Assembly: GCA_003158895.1 (NCBI GenBank)
Contig: PMLO01000030.1
Span: 36,869-44,699 of the forward strand
DNA from: Propionibacteriaceae bacterium
GTDB taxonomy: Bacteria; Actinomycetota; Actinomycetes; Propionibacteriales; Propionibacteriaceae
Direction of reading: 5' to 3'
Length of the DNA stretch: 7,831 nt
A program made the position numbers and the translations under genes. Position 1 is the first letter of the stretch; every line of letters begins with the position of its first letter. This document shows positions 1 to 6,078 of the stretch, one piece after another. The notes beneath the pieces are model-generated. The model ran no database searches. It was not told the origin of the DNA and was given only the letters and a program-made list of their open reading frames with translations.

Positions 1-665
1 GCGGTGAGTGCCGCCTGCAGCCGAGCTTCCTGGTCGGCGGTGAGCGGGTGCGCCACGACGACCGTCGCCAGCGACCGGCGTCGTAGGGCTGCCGAGATGA
101 GCAGGTAGCTTTCGAGAGTCAGGTCGAACGTATGGTCGCTCGCCGCGACGGCCCGCTGGGCCAGGGCGAGGGTCTCAAGAGGCACCTTGCCCTGCAGCAG
201 CGTCGTCACCAGAGACACGCGGGCCTCCAGCGGAGCGTTGCGATCCGCCAGCGTGGTGCGGAGCTGGTGGTCCCCATCGACGATCCGGCCGAACCTGAAC
301 AACGTCTCCTCGACCTCGTCGAGGCGACCTGCCTGCTCTGCGATGAGCAGCACGGCTCGTACGCCCTGCCGGTCCATCGCGCTGACCAAGGCCATCCCGG
401 ACCGCCAGTTCTGCGCAATCGCTGCCTCGAGGACCGAGATCGCGACCGCGCTCACCTTCCCGGCGAAGAGCTGCCGCGCGACGGCTCGCCGATCGTCCAC
501 CGGGAAGGCCGGCTCGGCCACAGCCTTGCGGAGCTGGGCCGAATCGCCGAGTACGTCGGAGATCGCGAACAGCTCGTAGCTCAAGCCCGACGGCACGGTG
601 CCGAGGTCCGTCAGGACGGCGTCGACCGCCCCCTGCCGGGCCTCTGCATTCGCGCTCAGTGCCAT
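1..665 (-). CDS. atpH: ATP synthase F1 delta subunit (partial, 3' end off window)
   Basis: Delta subunit of F1Fo ATP synthase, the peripheral-stalk protein that joins the b subunits to the top of the alpha3beta3 head. The ATG at 665-663 opens a frame with no stop down to the window edge, giving 221 codons (MALSANAEARQGAVDAVLTD...). It matches the long actinobacterial delta type of roughly 270 residues: a SYELFAISDVL helix near residue 30, LFAGKVSAVAISVLEAAIAQ around residues 67-86, the EVEETLFRFGRIVDGDHQLR segment around residues 119-138, and ATVVVAHPLTADQEARLQAAL at the edge. About 50 C-terminal residues should lie outside. The start is 11 nt after the atpF stop, with GAGG at 675-678 overlapping that stop, so translation is probably coupled to atpF. 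The neighbours upstream are atpF, atpE and atpB. Confidence 0.95.
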   Translation of the reverse strand, partial: MALSANAEARQGAVDAVLTDLGTVPSGLSYELFAISDVLGDSAQLRKAVAEPAFPVDDRRAVARQLFAGKVSAVAISVLEAAIAQNWRSGMALVSAMDRQGVRAVLLIAEQAGRLDEVEETLFRFGRIVDGDHQLRTTLADRNAPLEARVSLVTTLLQGKVPLETLALAQRAVAASDHTFDLTLESYLLISAALRRRSLATVVVAHPLTADQEARLQAALT

Positions 666-676
666 GCCGACTTGCC

Positions 677-1213
677 TCATGCCTGCTGCGGTGCCGCGTC
701 GAGATCGGCGATGAACCGGTCGATGGTGCGCGCCGACATGGCATCGTCGGTGAGCGCCTCGCCCACGATCTTCTCTGCCAGCGTCGTCGCGAGACCGCCC
801 ACGTCACGACGCAGGTTCTCGCGAGCCGCGGCACGTTCGGCCTCGACCTGTGCGTGGCCCGACTGGACGATGCGAGCCGACTCTGCTGTCGCAGCGGTAC
901 GCATCTCGGCCTGGATCTGTGCGCCGGCGTTCTTGGCGTCCTCACGGATCCTCGACGCCTCGTCCCTGGCCGTGCTGAGCTGCGCACGGTACTGCTCGAG
1001 TGCAGCCTTCGCCTCGGCCTGGGCCTGCTCGGCGCGCTCGATGCCGCCGCGGATCGCATCCGCCCGTGCGGCGTACAGCGCCTCGAACGTGGGCACGACC
1101 TTCTTCCACACCACCCCAAGGATGATGAAGAACAGGACGATGCCGACGATGAACTCGCTCGGGTGGTCCGGAAGCAACGGCCCCAAGGGGCCTGTGCCTT
1201 CGAGGGGGATCAT
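677..1213 (-). CDS. atpF: ATP synthase Fo subunit b
   Basis: Subunit b of Fo (178 aa), forming the membrane-anchored dimeric peripheral stalk. Residues about 20-38 (EFIVGIVLFFIILGVVW) are the single N-terminal transmembrane helix. The rest is a long charged, alanine-rich helix, about residues 42-155, containing RAEQAQAEAKAALEQYRAQL and typical of the b-subunit coiled coil, ending in a delta-binding segment with ALTDDAMSARTIDRFIADLD. Length is normal for the family. The ATG at 1213 is the only reasonable start, because the next methionine is far inside the protein. It has no visible Shine-Dalgarno and begins 7 nt after the atpE stop. A 7-bp hairpin includes the start codon (separate entry), which suggests expression coupled to, and lower than, atpE. 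Confidence 0.97.
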   Translation of the reverse strand: MIPLEGTGPLGPLLPDHPSEFIVGIVLFFIILGVVWKKVVPTFEALYAARADAIRGGIERAEQAQAEAKAALEQYRAQLSTARDEASRIREDAKNAGAQIQAEMRTAATAESARIVQSGHAQVEAERAAARENLRRDVGGLATTLAEKIVGEALTDDAMSARTIDRFIADLDAAPQQA

Positions 1214-1219
1214 CGAAGG
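1197..1219 (-). promoter_or_regulatory. Hairpin containing the atpF start codon
   Basis: On the transcribed strand CCTTCGA (1219-1213) and TCGAAGG (1203-1197) are perfect inverted repeats of 7 bp around a 9-nt loop, TGATCCCCC. The A of the atpF ATG is the last base of the 5' arm, and the T and G lie in the loop. No Shine-Dalgarno is visible upstream. The element could restrict initiation on atpF until ribosomes finishing atpE open it. The inverted repeat is seen directly; the regulatory role is inference. Confidence 0.45.
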
Positions 1220-1220
1220 G

Positions 1221-1457
1221 TCACTTCGTGAGCGTGCCGGTCAGCACGAACGCGAGCGCGATGCCGATGATGGCCAGGGCCTCGACCACAGCGAACCCGA
1301 TCCAGGCGGTGCTGAGCAGTGATCCGCGAGCCTCGGGCTGGCGGGCAGTGCCATTGATGACCGCAGAGAAGATCATCGCCACACCGACGCCTGGGCCGAT
1401 GGTCGCGAGACCGTAGCCGATCATGTTGAGCGAGCCAGACATTTCGAGGAGGGTCAT
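1221..1457 (-). CDS. atpE: ATP synthase Fo subunit c (proteolipid)
   Basis: Subunit c (78 aa), the proton-carrying ring of Fo. Helix 1 runs from about residue 10 to 34 and carries the glycine-rich packing motif in LATIGPGVGVAMIF. The polar loop has the family-typical R39-Q40-P41. Helix 2, about residues 47-72, carries the essential carboxylate as Glu59 (GFAVVEALAIIG), equivalent to Asp61 of E. coli; glutamate is usual in actinobacteria. The ATG at 1457 is chosen over internal methionines at residues 6 and 12 because only it has a good ribosome binding site, AAAGGA at 1464-1469 with 6-nt spacing. The gene lies between atpB (49-nt gap) and atpF (7-nt gap). In mycobacteria this subunit is the bedaquiline target. 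Confidence 0.98.
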   Translation of the reverse strand: MTLLEMSGSLNMIGYGLATIGPGVGVAMIFSAVINGTARQPEARGSLLSTAWIGFAVVEALAIIGIALAFVLTGTLTK

Positions 1458-1463
1458 GACGGG

Positions 1464-1469
1464 TCCTTT
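1464..1469 (-). promoter_or_regulatory. atpE ribosome binding site
   Basis: AAAGGA on the minus strand lies 6 nt before the ATG at 1457. It fixes the start of atpE and is clearly stronger than anything before atpF, in keeping with the need for many c subunits per complex. Confidence 0.75.
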
Positions 1470-1506
1470 CGGATTGGGCTTTCAGCAGGTGGTGCTTTTC
1501 GAACGG

Positions 1507-2349
1507 TCAGTGTTCCTCGGCGATGGCCGACGAGACGTACTGGGCGGTGAGGACGGTGAAGATATAGGCCTGAAGGACGGCCACGAGCAACTCCAGGGCG
1601 AAGATGGCGAAGGCGAGAATCATGGCCGCGCCACCCGCGACCTTGTTGATGATCGGCTCTGAGACGAACATCAGGTACGTGCCGCCGAGGACGAACACGA
1701 GGACGACGAGGTGTCCCGCGAACAGGTTCGCGAACAGTCGCAAGCCGAGCGTGATCGGCCGGACGATGAAGTTCGACAGGATCTCGAGCGGGATGATCAG
1801 AGGCAGCAGGGCGACGGGGACACCGGCCGGGACCGTCATCCGTTTGACGTAACCCAGCACACCCCACTTCTTGATGCCGGCCCCGTTGTACAGCAGCCAT
1901 GTGAGAAGGGCGAGGCCCCAGGCGAACCCGATCTTCGAGAACGTCGGGAACATGAAGAGGAAGAACTGCCCGAAGAGGTTGTTGATGAGCACGAAGCTGA
2001 AGATCGAGACGATGTAGGGCAGGTACGTCTTGTAGTCGTGCCCGAGGATGTCTCGCGCCACCGTGTTGCGGAGCATGTCGTAGAGGTACTCACCCACGAA
2101 CTGCTTCTTGCCGGGAACGATCTTCATCTTGTGGCTCACCCACAGCCAGAACGCGATCACCAGGATGGTGGCGATGACGGCCTGCAGGATGTGGTTGGTG
2201 ACCCAGATGTCGGTCCACGCGAGGTGCGCCGTGTCGCCGTGGAGCCAAGCCTCGCTCGGGAACAAGGGGCGCGAATCGAACGAACCGACGCCGAACGTCG
2301 GCGGCGCGTTTCCCTCCAGCGGAAGGAATGGGGTGGCTAGTGGAGTCAC
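1507..2349 (-). CDS. atpB: ATP synthase Fo subunit a
   Basis: Subunit a (280 aa), the membrane stator that forms the two proton half-channels against the c-ring. The essential arginine is R204 in TLGLRLFANLFAGH, matching Arg210 of E. coli. The last helix carries Q260 in LQAYIFTVLTAQY, matching Gln252. Hydrophobic helices are visible at roughly 53-72, 110-135, 141-155, 177-197, 205-230 and 238-268. Position 213, Glu219 in E. coli, is histidine here, a common substitution. The start is a GTG at 2349 with AAAGGGA (2354-2360) just upstream. The gene begins 13 nt after the AtpZ-like gene and is followed by atpE. The length is normal for actinobacteria. Confidence 0.97.
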   Translation of the reverse strand: MTPLATPFLPLEGNAPPTFGVGSFDSRPLFPSEAWLHGDTAHLAWTDIWVTNHILQAVIATILVIAFWLWVSHKMKIVPGKKQFVGEYLYDMLRNTVARDILGHDYKTYLPYIVSIFSFVLINNLFGQFFLFMFPTFSKIGFAWGLALLTWLLYNGAGIKKWGVLGYVKRMTVPAGVPVALLPLIIPLEILSNFIVRPITLGLRLFANLFAGHLVVLVFVLGGTYLMFVSEPIINKVAGGAAMILAFAIFALELLVAVLQAYIFTVLTAQYVSSAIAEEH

Positions 2350-2353
2350 CGTG

Positions 2354-2360
2354 TCCCTTT
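2354..2360 (-). promoter_or_regulatory. atpB ribosome binding site (supports a GTG start)
   Basis: AAAGGGA lies 4-5 nt before the GTG at 2349 in the short gap after the AtpZ-like gene. It supports GTG as the start of subunit a. Confidence 0.65.
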
Positions 2361-2362
2361 CG

Positions 2363-2581
2363 TCATTCGTTCGGTCCGGAGGACCGCTCGGGGGTGCCGA
2401 ATCTCTTGTAGACGACGAAGACGCTCAACGCCAGTCCGCCGACGATCCCGAGGGGCAGGAAGAGGACCATACCCATCAGGTGGTCGGCGACCCAGCCGAG
2501 CCCTCCATAGAGCAACGGTCCCGCCAAGATATAGCTCAGCGCACCGTAGCTATCGCCGGCATCACCTCGTCGTTCGCTCAT
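2363..2581 (-). CDS. AtpZ/AtpI-family small membrane protein
   Basis: A 72-residue protein with two transmembrane hairpin helices, about residues 14-36 (LSYILAGPLLYGGLGWVADHL) and 39-58 (VLFLPLGIVGGLALSVFVVY), ending in a basic and polar tail. The pattern of a first helix with GxxLYGGLGWxxD, then LPLGIVGG and a VYKRF end, matches the AtpZ family of F1Fo operon proteins, proposed to aid Mg2+ or Ca2+ uptake or assembly of the c-ring with AtpI. It lies between the AtpI-like gene (12-nt gap) and atpB (13-nt gap). The start ATG at 2581 has only a weak AGG about 12 nt upstream, so coupling to the preceding gene is likely. Family assignment is from pattern and position; the exact role is not shown by the sequence. 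Confidence 0.85.
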   Translation of the reverse strand: MSERRGDAGDSYGALSYILAGPLLYGGLGWVADHLMGMVLFLPLGIVGGLALSVFVVYKRFGTPERSSGPNE

Positions 2582-2593
2582 GGCACGGCGAGC

Positions 2594-3052
2594 CTAGCAG
2601 TCCTCGCGGGGTGGGTCATATCTCACAGGATCGGGCTCGTCGAAGGTCGGAATGCGCAGTTTGCGGAAGGCGACAACGAGGCCGGCGAGCCATCCGAGAA
2701 CCCCCAGGACGATGCCCGCGAAGAGCCCACGGGCATCCAGCGCGGACGTGATCGTCGGCCACACGATGGATGCCCAGAGCAGTCCCCCGAGGAGGCTCAC
2801 ACGCACCACGTACGACGCGATGCTGGCCGCGCGGAGTGTCTGTGGCGACGCGTCGGCGTACTGCATCTGGACCCCCTGTCCGATCGCGTAGTAGGCGACG
2901 GCGAGCGCAGCGCCGATCAGGCCGCTGAGCAGTCCGACGCCACCGCTGAGAATGATCCCGGCGACTGCCGACAGAACGAGGCCCCCGTGCCATCCGACGA
3001 GGCCGCCCACGAACAGTCGCGTCGCCCGTACCCGGTTCGGCGACGGGGTCAT
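2594..3052 (-). CDS. AtpI-like (ATP synthase protein I) membrane protein
   Basis: A 152-residue protein with four predicted transmembrane segments at about 16-36, 38-57, 77-97 and 108-129, and an acidic, proline-rich cytoplasmic tail (TFDEPDPVRYDPP). Its position just before the ATP synthase genes, its length and topology match the poorly conserved AtpI/UncI group (Rv1303 in M. tuberculosis), which assists assembly of the c-ring. The frame is open much further upstream, but the true start is the ATG at 3052: the upstream part reads as an Arg/His/Pro-rich shadow of the transferase gene. The ATG overlaps the transferase stop as ATGA (3052-3049), and no Shine-Dalgarno is seen, so translation is probably coupled by termination-reinitiation. 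Functional assignment rests mainly on context. Confidence 0.85.
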   Translation of the reverse strand: MTPSPNRVRATRLFVGGLVGWHGGLVLSAVAGIILSGGVGLLSGLIGAALAVAYYAIGQGVQMQYADASPQTLRAASIASYVVRVSLLGGLLWASIVWPTITSALDARGLFAGIVLGVLGWLAGLVVAFRKLRIPTFDEPDPVRYDPPREDC

Positions 3053-4179
3053 GGCAGACCGGGGGGGCGGGCCGGTGGTGCCGCCGCGGCCGCTCGGCGC
3101 CGGGGCACGATCGTGAGCAGCACGAGGATGGCTGCCAGACCCACCAGCACCGCGACGATCCACCAGTTGTTGTCCATGAAGCCGATCGCGATCGCCCCGA
3201 ACGACAGCAGCGACGTCCAGAGGTACATGAGGAGCACGGCCCGCGTCTGGGAGTGGCCGAGCTGCAGCAGGCGGTGGTGCAGATGCTTCTTGTCGGGACG
3301 GAACCACCACGTACCGGCGATGGTGCGCCGGACGTACGCCAGAACCAGGTCGAGGACCGGCAGCGCGAGCACGGCCAGCGGCAGGACGATCGGGAGGTAC
3401 GCGGCCAGCAGCCCTCCCGTACCCGTCAGCGCTGCCGGGTCGAGCTGACCGCTGAGGCTGACCGTCGACGTGGCGAGCAGCACGCCGAGGAGCATGGCGC
3501 CCGCATCGCCCATGAACATCCTCGCGGGGAAGAAATTGTGGCCGAGGAATCCGAGGCACACACCGGCGGCCACGACGGTGACGAGGCTGGCCGTGGTCGC
3601 GCGGAGGAGGTCGTGCTCGACGGTGAGGATGTACGCGTACGCGGCGAACGCCAGGGAGCCGATCGCCACGACGCCGGCGGCGAGACCGTCCAACCCGTCG
3701 ACGAAGTTGATGGCGTTCGCGCAGATGAAGATGACGACGACGGTGACAGCCATCCCGGTGCCTTGATCGAGCGAGACCAGACGCCCAGGGAGTGGGATCC
3801 ACAGCACAGTGACGCCGCCGAGCACCGCAACGCCGGCCGCCAGCACCTGACCGGCCGCCTTGGCGATCGCCGGGAGGTCGATGATGTCGTCCACCACACC
3901 GACGATGCTGATGACGGCCGCCGCGCCGAGGATGGCGAGCGAGTCACTCGTCACCGACGAATGGCGGCCCAGGAACGGCAGGTGGGAGGCGCAGAAGAAC
4001 GCCACGGTCACGCCGATGAGCATCGCGACACCGCCGAAGTACGGGACCGGGCGGGCATGGACATCGCGGTCCCGAACCATGGCGACCGCCCCCACCCGCA
4101 GCGCAAGGCTGCGGCACATGGGCGCGGAGATGTACGTCGCCGCCAAGGCGATGAGCAGGACCAGGACGTACTCGCGCAC
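3049..4179 (-). CDS. wecA: Polyprenyl-phosphate GlcNAc/MurNAc-type glycosyl-1-phosphate transferase (WecA/Rfe/TagO family)
   Basis: An integral membrane enzyme of 376 aa that transfers a sugar-1-phosphate from UDP-sugar to polyprenyl phosphate, the first step of a cell-envelope glycopolymer. In mycobacteria this homologue (Rv1302) starts the arabinogalactan linker; in other actinobacteria it may serve teichoic or other wall polymers. Family motifs are complete: D97-D98 with D101 (VVDDIIDLP), N155-A-I-N-F-V-D161-G-L-D164-G, F222-M-G-D225-A-G, and the cytoplasmic D296-KK-HLHHR (to 303) before LLQLGHSQTR. About ten or eleven hydrophobic helices are present. The start is a GTG at 4179 that directly follows the Sua5 stop (TAG|GTG, zero gap), with GAGGAG 12 nt upstream. 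The C-terminal tail is Arg/Ala/Pro-rich and its codons include a run of seven C. The acceptor sugar cannot be told from sequence. Confidence 0.93.
   Translation of the reverse strand: MREYVLVLLIALAATYISAPMCRSLALRVGAVAMVRDRDVHARPVPYFGGVAMLIGVTVAFFCASHLPFLGRHSSVTSDSLAILGAAAVISIVGVVDDIIDLPAIAKAAGQVLAAGVAVLGGVTVLWIPLPGRLVSLDQGTGMAVTVVVIFICANAINFVDGLDGLAAGVVAIGSLAFAAYAYILTVEHDLLRATTASLVTVVAAGVCLGFLGHNFFPARMFMGDAGAMLLGVLLATSTVSLSGQLDPAALTGTGGLLAAYLPIVLPLAVLALPVLDLVLAYVRRTIAGTWWFRPDKKHLHHRLLQLGHSQTRAVLLMYLWTSLLSFGAIAIGFMDNNWWIVAVLVGLAAILVLLTIVPRRRAAAAAPPARPPGLP
3061..3067 (-). other. C7 homopolymer, in-frame C_CCC_CCC at the wecA/atpI junction
   Basis: The minus strand has seven consecutive C. Relative to the transferase frame they read as the last base of CGC (Arg371) followed by CCC CCC (Pro372-Pro373), the layout of a -1 slippery heptamer. 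A one-base backward shift leads through Arg-Ser-Ala into the AtpI-like ATG frame without a stop. The run may equally be a chance result of high GC. Confidence 0.4.
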
Positions 4180-5187
4180 CTAGGACGTCTTCTCCTCGGT
4201 CTTGGTCTCGGCCACCGCGGGTGCAGGGGCCGCCTCAGTCGGATCCCCGGTCTCGGACACGTGCGCGGCGCCTTCATCGACCGTCCGCTCCTGCGACTCC
4301 GGCTCGTCCGCCGGTACAGACTCCTCGGGTACCGGGTCGGGCTCGGGTCCCGCGAGGCCGGGAAGCAGCTTCCGCAGCTCGTCCAGCGGGATCGCACCGA
4401 CCCGTAGGACGCGGCCGGACAGGTCAGACGCGAAGTCGACGATCGTCGACGGGGTGGGACCGGGCGTGGCACCCCCATCCACGTACACGGCGACCGAGCC
4501 CCGCAGCTGACGCCGCGCCTCGGGCTCGTCGGTGGCGGCCGGTTCCCCGCTGATGTTGGCGCTCGACACGGCGAGCGGGCCGGTCGCTCGAAGGATGGCT
4601 CGCGCAACCTCATGGTCCGGGACGCGAACCCCGATGCTGCCCTTGGTCTCGCCGAGATCCATCCGCAGGCTCGACTGCGCAGTCAGGATCAGCGTCAGAG
4701 GGCCGGGCCAGTAGCGATTCGCGAGGAGTCGCGCGGCCGCCGGTACGTCCCGTGTGTACGCCTCGAGGACATCGGCGTCGCCGATGAGGACCGGTGGCGG
4801 CATGTCCCGGCCACGGTGCTTGGCATCCAGGAGCCCTTGGACTGCCTGCGGGGAGAAGGGATCGGCCCCGATCCCGTACACGGTGTCGGTCGGGAACACG
4901 ACGCTCTCCCCGGCGCGGATCGCCGTCCGTACGCTCTCGATGGCCGCCTTCAGGTCCTCGGCGCTGACCACGATCGGCTCACGTTCAGGCTCCGGTTCAG
5001 GCTCAGGTTCGGCGTCAGGCTGAGGTTCAGGTGCGGGCTGGGGCTCAACCTCAGCGGCAGCCTCAGGCTCGAGGTCGCGGGTCGGCGCACCATCGGTCGT
5101 CATCGCTTCGTTCTGCTGGATCGACCCGTCGGACTCCGCGGCTGGGCCGTCGTCGCGGGGTGTCGTCTCGTCGCTGGACTCGGTCAC
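4180..5187 (-). CDS. L-threonylcarbamoyladenylate synthase (Sua5/YrdC/TsaC domain) with acidic N- and C-terminal extensions
   Basis: Makes threonylcarbamoyl-AMP from threonine, bicarbonate and ATP for the t6A37 modification of ANN-decoding tRNAs. The YrdC/Sua5 core spans about residues 71-276 of 335: VVFPTDTVYGIG (97-107), KHRGRDMPPPVLIG (123-136), YWPGPLTLIL (159-168), SIGVRVPDH (184-192), AVSSANISGEP (206-216), PSTIVDF (246-252) and VLRVGAIP (260-267). It lacks the extra Sua5 C-terminal domain. Instead it has a Glu/Pro-rich N-tail of about 70 residues (PEPEPEPERE at 61-70) and an acidic C-tail of about 59 residues. The GTG at 5187 was chosen because AGGA lies 7 nt upstream (5195-5198); the open frame further upstream is an out-of-frame shadow of prmC. 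An internal ATG at 5103 is an alternative that would shorten the tail by 28 residues. The Rv1301 homologue occupies the same place in M. tuberculosis. Confidence 0.92.
   Translation of the reverse strand: MTESSDETTPRDDGPAAESDGSIQQNEAMTTDGAPTRDLEPEAAAEVEPQPAPEPQPDAEPEPEPEPEREPIVVSAEDLKAAIESVRTAIRAGESVVFPTDTVYGIGADPFSPQAVQGLLDAKHRGRDMPPPVLIGDADVLEAYTRDVPAAARLLANRYWPGPLTLILTAQSSLRMDLGETKGSIGVRVPDHEVARAILRATGPLAVSSANISGEPAATDEPEARRQLRGSVAVYVDGGATPGPTPSTIVDFASDLSGRVLRVGAIPLDELRKLLPGLAGPEPDPVPEESVPADEPESQERTVDEGAAHVSETGDPTEAAPAPAVAETKTEEKTS
4983..5036 (-). repeat. Imperfect 12-bp repeat coding for the Glu-Pro tract
   Basis: On the plus strand GTTCAGGCTCCG (4983-4994), GTTCAGGCTCAG (4995-5006) and GTTCGGCGTCAG (5007-5018) are head-to-tail variants of one 12-bp unit, followed by a half unit at 5019-5024 and a further GTTCAGGTGCGG at 5025-5036. 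On the coding strand these give the alternating Glu-Pro residues ahead of the Sua5 core. Such a tract can expand or contract by slippage. Confidence 0.65.
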
Positions 5188-5194
5188 CCGCTCA

Positions 5195-5198
5195 TCCT
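5195..5198 (-). promoter_or_regulatory. Ribosome binding site deciding the Sua5-gene start
   Basis: AGGA lies 7 nt before the GTG at 5187 and inside the 49-nt gap after prmC. It is the best start signal in this frame. The ATG at 5195-5193 just beside it is out of frame and meets TGA after two codons. Confidence 0.55.
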
Positions 5199-5236
5199 GC
5201 CAGCCCGCCCGCGAAGGCACGAATGACCGGGCCGAG

Positions 5237-6076
5237 TCACACGACGCGGCGAGCGGTGACGAAGCGCCACCGGCCGACCAGATCCTGATGGTCGCGGACC
5301 GTGTCGAACCGTCCGTGCCGTGCGTACAGCTCGACGACATCCGCGTGCTGGACCTCTGCGTGCTCGGCCGCCAGCAGGCCTCCAGGACGCAGCAGGCGGG
5401 CGGCGACATCGGCCACGACGCGCAACGCGTCCAGCCCGTCGGCCCCCGAGAACACCGCAAGCTCCGGATCGTGGTCGCGCACGTCGACGGGCACGCTCTC
5501 CCACGCGTCGAGCGGGACGTACGGAGGGTTCACGACGACCAGGTCGACGGTCCCGTCCAGCTCGTGAAGGCCCTCGGCCATGTCACCCTCGACGACACGT
5601 ACTTCGGTACCCGCGAGGTTTGCCGCGAGGTACGAGACGGCGTCGGGCGACAGTTCCAGCGCCCACTGGTCGAGTGCCGGCCCTTCGATCGCGAGCGACT
5701 TGCTGATCGCTCCCGAGCCCGCGCACAGCTCGACGACACGGCTGCCGGTACGTACCTGCTCGAGGCACCACCCGGCCATCGTCTCGGTCTCGGGCCGCGG
5801 GACGAACACGCCGGGTCCGACGAGGAGGCTGGTCGTACGGAAGTGGGCGACGCCGGTGATGTGCTGTACGGGCTCCCCCGCGACCCGACGGGCCACGGCG
5901 ATGTCGAGCACCTCGAGCGTGGCGTCGTCGAGCGGGTCAGCAAGCGGGAGCCGACCTGGCTCGATGCCGGCGACGTGTGCGACGAGTGTTCTCGCCTCGG
6001 CGTCCGGGGATGTCGAGCCGGCATCGGCGAGGGCCTGCGCCGCCCGCCGTACCGCCGCGCTCGCCCCCAGCGGCAC
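5237..6076 (-). CDS. prmC: Peptide chain release factor N5-glutamine methyltransferase
   Basis: S-adenosylmethionine-dependent enzyme (279 aa, formerly HemK) that methylates the glutamine of the GGQ motif in release factors, raising termination efficiency. Residues 1-75 form the helical substrate-binding domain. The Rossmann methyltransferase domain follows, with VFVPRPETE at 90-98, the SAM-binding motif I VVELCAGSGAISKSLA at 114-129, a motif II acidic residue in ALELS (139-143), the diagnostic NPPY at 183-186 and RPGGLLAAEH at 230-239. The start is GTG at 6076, two nt after the prfA stop, with GAGG (6084-6087) 7 nt upstream inside the end of prfA, so the enzyme and one of its substrates are translationally coupled. 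Length is normal. The second residues in motif I (CAGSG) are within family variation. Confidence 0.96.
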   Translation of the reverse strand: MPLGASAAVRRAAQALADAGSTSPDAEARTLVAHVAGIEPGRLPLADPLDDATLEVLDIAVARRVAGEPVQHITGVAHFRTTSLLVGPGVFVPRPETETMAGWCLEQVRTGSRVVELCAGSGAISKSLAIEGPALDQWALELSPDAVSYLAANLAGTEVRVVEGDMAEGLHELDGTVDLVVVNPPYVPLDAWESVPVDVRDHDPELAVFSGADGLDALRVVADVAARLLRPGGLLAAEHAEVQHADVVELYARHGRFDTVRDHQDLVGRWRFVTARRVV

Positions 6077-6078
6077 GG

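Noticed and set aside
175..1119. Minus-strand frame of 314 codons spanning atpF and atpH
   Set aside because: It is out of frame with both ATP synthase genes and is Arg/Ser/Pro-rich; both real genes are intact in other frames.
132..1322. Plus-strand open frame of 396 codons opposite atpH/atpF
   Set aside because: It is antisense to two secure genes, rich in Arg/Ala/Ser/Gly with no recognisable domain, and expected by chance at this GC content.
2108..3448. Plus-strand open frame of 446 codons opposite atpB through the transferase
   Set aside because: It crosses several genes on the opposite strand, has low-complexity composition and no plausible domain.
3053..3802. Long upstream extension of the AtpI-like frame
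   Set aside because: The upstream part is an Arg/His/Pro-rich shadow of the transferase; the ATG at 3052 overlaps its stop as ATGA. It is relevant only to the frameshift idea.
3253..4407. Plus-strand open frame of 384 codons, His/Arg/Asp/Glu-rich
   Set aside because: It is a complementary-frame shadow of the transferase gene; the charged composition follows from the hydrophobic codons on the other strand.
5188..5460. 91-residue N-terminal extension of the Sua5 frame into prmC
   Set aside because: The added residues overlap the well-conserved end of PrmC out of frame and contain no family sequence; a GTG with a Shine-Dalgarno lies at 5187.
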